DNA from: Candidatus Hydrogenedentota bacterium | GTDB lineage: Bacteria > Hydrogenedentota > Hydrogenedentia > Hydrogenedentales > GCA-2746185 | Direction: 5' to 3' | DNA length: 10,463 bases | NCBI GenBank assembly: GCA_030123645.1 | Contig: JASJYE010000058.1 | Location: 1-10,463, forward strand | Shown here: positions 5,675-10,463 of the stretch, piece after piece | How the letters are laid out: every line of letters begins with the position of its first letter | How positions within the stretch are numbered: the first letter of the stretch is position 1 | Position numbers and translations under genes: made by a program | The notes under the pieces: generated by a model | What the model was told of the DNA's origin: nothing | Seen by the model: the letters and a program-made list of their open reading frames with translations, nothing else | The model's database searches: none

Positions 5675-7372
5675 TCAGGCGTTGAGTGGCTCAGAGGGCT
5701 CGCGTGAAATGCCGGACGCATCAAGACTTTCAATGAGTTCGGCGATGGTCGCGCCGCCGAAATTGCCATCGTGGCGCGCGAGTTCGTCGAAAACGAACTT
5801 GAATTGTTCGTCCTGCCGGAATAGCGAAGGCTCTTCACCGACCTCGCGCAAGACGGTGATGATGTCGCCCGCGCGGATCTTGTCCAGTGGGCGCGCGGGT
5901 TGATACGAAACCGGTTCCGTGGCGCAGGCGGAAAGATAACCGGCGTCGATCAGACTCTCGAAAGTTTCGCGCAGGAGGCGCATCGGCACGTTCCATTCCT
6001 GCGCGGCCCTTTCGAGCGTAAGACTGCTTTGCCCTATCGAAAATCGTCTACCCGTTTCGATCATGGCGCGGAGGCCGACGGCTTCGCGATATGCGTAGCT
6101 GGCGTCGTCGGCGAAGCGCTCGAGGGCGAAGGTGCTCTCGTTTTGGTATGCATAAGCCACTTCGCAGCCGAGGAGAAGGATGGCCCAACTGAGGTAGATC
6201 CACATGAGCAGCATGGGGAACTGCGCGAAGGCCGACAGAATAAGGGCGTAGCGCGCGAGACCGAACTGGAACTGGACGTAGCCCACGGAAAGAAGGACCC
6301 ACATCGTGCCCGCTATGAGGCCCGCGAGCAGGGCACAGCGGAATCGGACCTGCGTGTTTGGGACGAGCTTGTAGATTAGCGAAAACACGAGGACGATCAC
6401 GATGTAGCGGGAAAACCGCAAGCCGAACGCGAGTGGGCCAAGGGCTTCTTCGATCCGGACGCTATGGAGAGCGGCGGTGACGCCCAAAACGATCGCCGCC
6501 ACGAAAGGCAATAGCAGCGTGATAACAATGTAGTCGCTAAACGTTCGATACCAGGAACGTGTCCGGCGAACGCCCCAAATCCGGTTGAAGGTGTTCTCGA
6601 TGTTCCGCATCAACCCGAGCACCGTGGTCAGGATGAGGAGAATTCCCGAGAGCGTAAGGGCCGCGGGATTGGTCGCGGCGTCATGCGCCAGTTTCGCGAC
6701 CGTGTTGACGATCTCCTCGACCGGATCGCGCATATCTCCGCCGGTCTGAGTGATCCCTTGGAATAGAGAGCGGACGATCTCTTCCTGAAGTTCCTGACTC
6801 TTGTCGCGCTCGCCGCCGTCCTCCGCGAGGCTCGTCTGGTCTTCGGGCGATTCCCCTTGATCGTCCGGGGCCGTGACCTCTGGCGGGGCACGCTCCTCGG
6901 CGGACGAGGTGTCCTCGGACTGAGCGGCCCGGCCCGGCTCCGCCCCCGCTTGATCGGCGACCTCGGGAGAGGATGCCTCCGATTCTCCGGCTTCCTCGGA
7001 CGCCGCTGTTGTCCCCGCGCCGGGCTCATCGCTGGGAGCTAGCGTGTCGGCGACCTGCTCTACAGTCTGTTCGAGCCGCTCCTGCACGAGCGCATAGAGA
7101 TCCTCGCCGAGGTTGAAGGTCTCGATGATATAGAAGGTCACAGCGAGAAAGGGAACAATGGATAGGATCGTGGCGAAGGCAAGGGCCGAAGCCCGGACCA
7201 TGTGCATGCCGTTGAGAAGCTTGCTGCCCAGCAAGATGGCCACGCGCACCTGCTTTATGACAAGGCCCCTGGGGATCTCCTCGCCGGGCTTGCCGATCTG
7301 CCACACGCCGTAAAGGACGAATTGCCGGCCGCGCCGGAGGGCCTCTTTTGTGCGCTCGATGAGATTGCCCAT
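5675..7372 (-). CDS. YihY/BrkB-family membrane protein with acidic insert
   Basis: A 565-aa polytopic inner-membrane protein of the YihY/BrkB family (formerly mis-annotated as RNase BN), whose biochemical role is unsettled. Family signatures are ASALAFATILSIVPFLAV (61-78, TM1), NIENTFNRIWGVRRTRSW (257-274) after TM2 (about 238-256), LIYKLVPNTQVRFRCALLAG (332-351), and a last pair of membrane helices ending WIYLSWAILLLGCEVAYAY (391-409). Six hydrophobic segments are visible. After about residue 410 comes a soluble tail with a winged-helix-like stretch (SLTLERAAQEWNVPMRLLRETFESLIDAGYL). Unusual is a low-complexity Glu/Ser/Ala/Pro-rich block at about 112-195, in the loop between TM1 and TM2. The gene starts 35 bp after the PilZ-LDT stop and has no Shine-Dalgarno, so cotranscription with that gene is likely. 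The inverted repeat at 5581-5665 follows it. Confidence 0.93.
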   Translation of the reverse strand: MGNLIERTKEALRRGRQFVLYGVWQIGKPGEEIPRGLVIKQVRVAILLGSKLLNGMHMVRASALAFATILSIVPFLAVTFYIIETFNLGEDLYALVQERLEQTVEQVADTLAPSDEPGAGTTAASEEAGESEASSPEVADQAGAEPGRAAQSEDTSSAEERAPPEVTAPDDQGESPEDQTSLAEDGGERDKSQELQEEIVRSLFQGITQTGGDMRDPVEEIVNTVAKLAHDAATNPAALTLSGILLILTTVLGLMRNIENTFNRIWGVRRTRSWYRTFSDYIVITLLLPFVAAIVLGVTAALHSVRIEEALGPLAFGLRFSRYIVIVLVFSLIYKLVPNTQVRFRCALLAGLIAGTMWVLLSVGYVQFQFGLARYALILSAFAQFPMLLMWIYLSWAILLLGCEVAYAYQNESTFALERFADDASYAYREAVGLRAMIETGRRFSIGQSSLTLERAAQEWNVPMRLLRETFESLIDAGYLSACATEPVSYQPARPLDKIRAGDIITVLREVGEEPSLFRQDEQFKFVFDELARHDGNFGGATIAELIESLDASGISREPSEPLNA

Positions 7373-7407
7373 AAGTTCATGCTACAACTTACTAAGGCAT
7401 GGGACAA

Positions 7408-8898
7408 CTACGGGCGTATTAGGACCCGTGTGCCGATCGGAACGAGGCGGAACAGGGTTTCAGCGTCGCCGGGCCGCATGCGGACGTAGCCTTGGCTTAA
7501 AGACGTCCCAATTGAACCCGTGTCGGCCGTAGGGTGTATGCCGTAGCTCGACGGGGAAGTACCGTCTCCAAGGCCCGTCCAGCTCGATCCGAGGGGGTTG
7601 TCCGGGGCCCCGGCAAGAACCACGTCTCCGCGATTGTACCCGTCCGCTTCAGAGATCTTGTTCGCAATTTGGAATTCGCCGATTGGCGTTCTGCCTGCGA
7701 AGCCAAGTCCGATCGGAAAACTGCGCAGGATGACGTCGCCCCTAACGATGCTGAGGAGATATTCAGAGGCGTCGACCTCGATGCGCAGAGCTTCTTTGGC
7801 TTGATCCTCCCGCGGCGACGGCTCGATCAAGATCACCGAATCCATCGATGCGGCCTCGAAGGGCGTCGATTGATTCTTGTTCAACTTGGCCGCCAATTCC
7901 CGGCCTGCGCGTCTCCACGGCTCAGGCACTCCGGCGCCAAGCTCCAGCGCCCTTCGAACAGTTTGGCGGGCCAAGCTATGATCCCCGCGTGCCGCCGCCG
8001 TTTCAGCGAAACCAAGCAGCGAGACGAAGCGGTGTATCGGATACGCCTCCGGGTGTTGTTCTAGCTGTTTGAACAACTTCGCCGCATCATCGAGATCGCC
8101 TCGATCCAATGCGGCCTGCGCGCGGACAAGCAGGGCGTCTGTGGCTTTGCGAGAACTCCGCTCATACGGGCCGGTGGCTCGAAAGTCTTGGCTAAATCGC
8201 CCGGCGGCCAGTGCCTTCGCGAGGCCCGGCTCTAAATCCTGCTCGCTTTTTGAATCTGCGCTAACGAACTTAGCACCAAAGAGGCCCGTGGGAAAGCGCT
8301 CTTCGTCATCGCGGAGAGCCTCGAAAAACAGCGCGCATAGAACCACAAAGAGGACCAGCAGCGCTCCCCAGGGAAGCCATTTTCGGCGCTTAGGCTTGCG
8401 CTTTTCCACTTTGCTGAATACAACGCGTCTTGGTGCAGAGGGGCTCTGCGCGCTTTGCGCCACGGCGGCCTGCGGCTTCGGGGTGGGCGCGCCCTGTGTG
8501 TTAGCCTCTGTAGCCTTCGCGGCCAAGGAGAGGAGGCCCCGCGATAACCCGCCGGTGCGCGCGGATCCCCGTTGAAGCAGCTTAATTCCCATAGCGAAAT
8601 CGCCGTTTCCAAGGGGGTCGACGTGCACAACGCGTCCACGGAATAGTACAACCTCAGTTTGGTCGCCGCGTTGGGGCTGAAGCTCGATTTGGATTTCGGT
8701 CCCGACGGCCTCGGGGTAGCGGCTGGAGATTTTGAAGCCGCCGGCGCTCATATCGACCGCCATACCCACACGAAGCGGCCCGGTAGCCTCATAATCGGAG
8801 AAAAGGACGTCCCGTTGGGTCTGGATGCGCTCCGAAGAGCGCCGATCCTTAGACTGGTGTCCCTGTGGCGGTGACTCGCCGTTTACGTCAGACGTCAT
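7408..8898 (-). CDS. PilZ-TM-L,D-transpeptidase-like fusion lacking the catalytic Cys
   Basis: A 496-aa four-part protein. A PilZ domain (about 16-115) has both cyclic-di-GMP motifs: R20-x3-R24 and D49-M-S51-A-G-G54. A Pro/Ala/Gln linker and a basic patch (KRKPKRRK, about 166-173) precede one membrane helix (about 174-192), placing the rest in the periplasm. Two TPR-like helical repeats follow (about 253-325), then a YkuD/L,D-transpeptidase-like domain (about 371-496) with TPIGEFQIANK, NPLGSSWTGLGDG, YGIHPT and GTRVLI. The family normally has IHGT and SHGCxRM (or SxGCxRM). Here they read IHPT (H455 kept) and SQGYVRM, so the nucleophilic Cys is Tyr471 (codon 7488-7486, TAC) while R473 is kept. 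Cross-linking activity is therefore unlikely; peptidoglycan binding or scaffolding is possible. ATG 8898 is used; a TTG at 8919 would add 7 residues. First gene of a likely operon with the YihY-family gene. Confidence 0.9.
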   Translation of the reverse strand: MTSDVNGESPPQGHQSKDRRSSERIQTQRDVLFSDYEATGPLRVGMAVDMSAGGFKISSRYPEAVGTEIQIELQPQRGDQTEVVLFRGRVVHVDPLGNGDFAMGIKLLQRGSARTGGLSRGLLSLAAKATEANTQGAPTPKPQAAVAQSAQSPSAPRRVVFSKVEKRKPKRRKWLPWGALLVLFVVLCALFFEALRDDEERFPTGLFGAKFVSADSKSEQDLEPGLAKALAAGRFSQDFRATGPYERSSRKATDALLVRAQAALDRGDLDDAAKLFKQLEQHPEAYPIHRFVSLLGFAETAAARGDHSLARQTVRRALELGAGVPEPWRRAGRELAAKLNKNQSTPFEAASMDSVILIEPSPREDQAKEALRIEVDASEYLLSIVRGDVILRSFPIGLGFAGRTPIGEFQIANKISEADGYNRGDVVLAGAPDNPLGSSWTGLGDGTSPSSYGIHPTADTGSIGTSLSQGYVRMRPGDAETLFRLVPIGTRVLIRP

Positions 8899-8927
8899 TT
8901 CATTAAGACAACCGTACAACTACCCCG

Positions 8928-9046
8928 AAATCACTGCTAAAGTATACCATAGAGGCATCAATTGTATCGTAACATATTGAAATATATAGAGTTACAGGAT
9001 CCGCCTCCCTCCCGCTTCCCAAAGCGAATATCCAAAATCACTGCTA
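8928..9046. repeat. 12-bp direct repeats flanking the intergenic AT-rich patch
   Basis: AAATCACTGCTA occurs at 8928-8939 and again at 9035-9046, 107 bp apart, in the gap between the PilZ-LDT gene and rarA. The DNA between them contains the predicted promoter. They could be the scar of an insertion, binding sites, or chance. Confidence 0.35.
8941..8949 (-). promoter_or_regulatory. Extended -10 promoter of the PilZ-LDT gene
   Basis: On the minus strand TGGTATACT (8949-8941) is an extended -10 element, TGN followed by TATACT (5 of 6 to consensus), in an AT-rich patch of otherwise GC-rich DNA. Transcription would start near 8934, about 36 nt before the ATG at 8898 and about 15 nt before the alternative TTG at 8919. 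No good -35 box is seen at the standard spacing, which extended -10 promoters tolerate. Confidence 0.5.
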
Positions 9047-9092
9047 TGCGATCGAAATATGAGCACTCATCCATCCGCGAGACGCATTGCTA

Positions 9093-10415
9093 TTAGGATG
9101 TCTCCTCATCCTGTTCACGCGATTCGAGCCGTTTCTTGAACTCGGCTTCTTTGCCACGATCGGAGGGCACATAGTAAGTGCCCCGGGGAACGCCGTAGTC
9201 TTGCGGGACGTAGCCTTCGGGATGGTCGTGCGGATACTCGTAGCCGACGCCTCGCCCGAGTTCCTTGCCCCGCGGGCCGCCGTCTTGCAGGTGCTTCGGA
9301 ACCGGCACGGTTTTCTTCTCGCGCACGTCTTTCGTGGCGGCGTTAATCGCGAGATAGGAGGCGTTGCTCTTCGGGGCGCAGGCGATGTACAGGGCCGCCT
9401 GCGCAAGGATAATCCGCGCTTCCGGCATGCCGATAAACTCGCAGGCCTGCCATGCGTTGGTCGCGACGACCAGCGCCATCGGGTCGGCGTTGCCCACGTC
9501 CTCCGAGGCGGCGATACACATGCGGCGCGCGACGAAGCGCGGGTCGTCACCGGCCTCGAGCATCCGCGCCATCCAATAGATCGCCGAATCCGGGTCCGAG
9601 CCCCGCATGCTCTTGATGAAGGCCGATGCAGCGTCGTAGTGCTCGTCACCCGTAGCGTCGTAATGCAGCATCTTCTTCTGGATCGATTCGCGGGCGGCGT
9701 CGAGCGTGATGTGGATCGCGCCGCCCTCCGGCGGCGTGGTGAGCATGGCGATCTCGAGCGCGTTCAGCGCTCGCCGGGCATCGCCCTCGGCGTAGAGCGC
9801 AATGTGCGTGAGTGCGTCGTCATCGGCCTCGACATCGAAGTCATCGAGACCGCGATCGGGATGCACGAGGGCCCGCCTGAGCAGGCCAATGACATCGTCG
9901 CTTTCTAAGCGGTTAAATTCGAAGAGCTGAGATCGCGACAAGAGCGGCGCCACGATCGAGAAGAAGGGATTCTCCGCAGTCGCGCCAATGAGAATGATGT
10001 TCCCGTTTTCGACGTCGGGGAGCAGCGCATCCTGCTGTGCGCGGTTAAAGCGGTGGATCTCATCCACGAGGAGGATAGTCCGCCGATTCTCGTGAACGCG
10101 GCGATGTTTCGCGCGCGCGATGACCTCTCGCAGGAGTTTCACGCCCGAGGTGACCGCGTTCAAGTTCTCGAAGGCCGCCTCCGTGCGCATGGCGATGATC
10201 CGGGCCAGGGCCGTCTTGCCCGAGCCCGGCGGTCCGAACAGAATCAACGATGTGATCCGGTCCGCCTCGATCGCCCGCCGCAGAATCTTGCCCGGGCCGA
10301 GGATGTGGTCCTGTCCGACTAACTCGTCCAAGGTCCGCGGCGTCATCCGCCGCGCCAACGGCGCCTCTTTGCGCATCCGCTCCGCCGCAGCGTTCTCGAA
10401 GAGGTCCTCGGGCAT
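9093..10415 (-). CDS. rarA: Replication-associated recombination protein RarA (MgsA) AAA+ ATPase
   Basis: A 440-aa clamp-loader-like AAA+ ATPase of the RarA/MgsA/WRNIP1 family, which acts at stalled forks and single-strand gaps. Typical features in order: the N-terminal LARRMTPRTLDELVGQDHILG (20-40), Walker A GPPGSGKTA (61-69), LNAVTSGVKLLREVI (85-99), Walker B with the family hallmark LLVDEIHRFNRAQQDALLP (115-133), sensor 1 GATAENPFF (144-152; most relatives read GATTENP), the SRS arginine finger (R161) and sensor 2 GDARRALN (211-218). The C-terminal tetramerisation region carries HYDAASAFIKSMRGSDPDSA and ASEDVGNADP, and ends with the conserved YEYPHDHPEGYVPQDY. Length is normal and no frame damage is seen. 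No Shine-Dalgarno precedes the ATG at 10415; a TACACT box lies only 8 bp upstream. Confidence 0.97.
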   Translation of the reverse strand: MPEDLFENAAAERMRKEAPLARRMTPRTLDELVGQDHILGPGKILRRAIEADRITSLILFGPPGSGKTALARIIAMRTEAAFENLNAVTSGVKLLREVIARAKHRRVHENRRTILLVDEIHRFNRAQQDALLPDVENGNIILIGATAENPFFSIVAPLLSRSQLFEFNRLESDDVIGLLRRALVHPDRGLDDFDVEADDDALTHIALYAEGDARRALNALEIAMLTTPPEGGAIHITLDAARESIQKKMLHYDATGDEHYDAASAFIKSMRGSDPDSAIYWMARMLEAGDDPRFVARRMCIAASEDVGNADPMALVVATNAWQACEFIGMPEARIILAQAALYIACAPKSNASYLAINAATKDVREKKTVPVPKHLQDGGPRGKELGRGVGYEYPHDHPEGYVPQDYGVPRGTYYVPSDRGKEAEFKKRLESREQDEETS

Positions 10416-10423
10416 ATCGAGAC

Positions 10424-10429
10424 AGTGTA
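10424..10429 (-). promoter_or_regulatory. Possible -10 box of rarA, giving a near-leaderless transcript
   Basis: TACACT on the minus strand ends 8 bp before the rarA ATG, so transcription from it would begin at or beside the start codon, in line with the absence of a Shine-Dalgarno. No recognisable -35 box lies 16-18 bp upstream, so this is weak. Confidence 0.3.
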
Positions 10430-10463
10430 CACGCTTTCCGATAGGCGATCCGGCTGGGGGACG

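Noticed and set aside
9087..9908. 273-codon plus-strand open frame opposite rarA
   Set aside because: Every conserved RarA motif is on the minus strand; the plus-strand frame is a GC-rich shadow.
1..10463. Defence island, CRISPR array, toxin-antitoxin pair, biosynthetic cluster or tRNA
   Set aside because: No spaced direct-repeat array, cas or restriction motif, small convergent or overlapping toxin-antitoxin pair, biosynthetic enzyme set, or cloverleaf was found; recD2 and rarA are housekeeping repair genes here.

Overview
The window looks like chromosomal DNA from a GC-rich, Gram-negative-type environmental bacterium. The taxon cannot be fixed from the sequence. The overall flavour (recD2 and rarA, a PilZ protein fused to a YkuD-type domain, DinB-like and 2TM proteins, and an inverted pair of the common environmental repeat GTCATCCTGAGCGAAGC) would suit Planctomycetota, Hydrogenedentota, Acidobacteriota or similar phyla, but that is inference. 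No phage, plasmid, CRISPR, rRNA or tRNA gene is visible.

Layout from left to right. A metallo-beta-lactamase-fold hydrolase on the minus strand (1-1007) is cut by the window edge. Divergent from it is a small glutaredoxin-like protein (1215-1469, plus), whose stop codon overlaps that of a convergent 2TM-domain membrane protein (1466-1933, minus). Next come a decayed MOSC-domain remnant (about 1987-2253, minus) and a DinB-superfamily protein (2357-2857, plus) with a clear intrinsic terminator. A 218-bp imperfect inverted-repeat element with TA-flanked terminal repeats (2957-3174) resembles a MITE and abuts the stop codon of recD2 (3172-5337, minus). A 337-bp gap upstream of recD2 holds a good sigma70-type promoter overlapped by a palindrome, and a near-perfect 32-bp inverted repeat. 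Then comes a probable minus-strand operon: a PilZ / transmembrane / TPR-like / L,D-transpeptidase-like fusion (7408-8898), followed 35 bp later by a YihY/BrkB-family membrane protein (5675-7372). The window closes with rarA (9093-10415, minus).

Two genes, recD2 and rarA, serve replication-fork repair and recombination. The PilZ-LDT and YihY pair belongs to the cell envelope. The most striking observation is that the L,D-transpeptidase-like domain has tyrosine where the family has its catalytic cysteine, and proline and glutamine at two other motif positions. This suggests a membrane-anchored pseudoenzyme with an intact-looking cyclic-di-GMP-binding PilZ domain. No complete new multi-gene system was identified.
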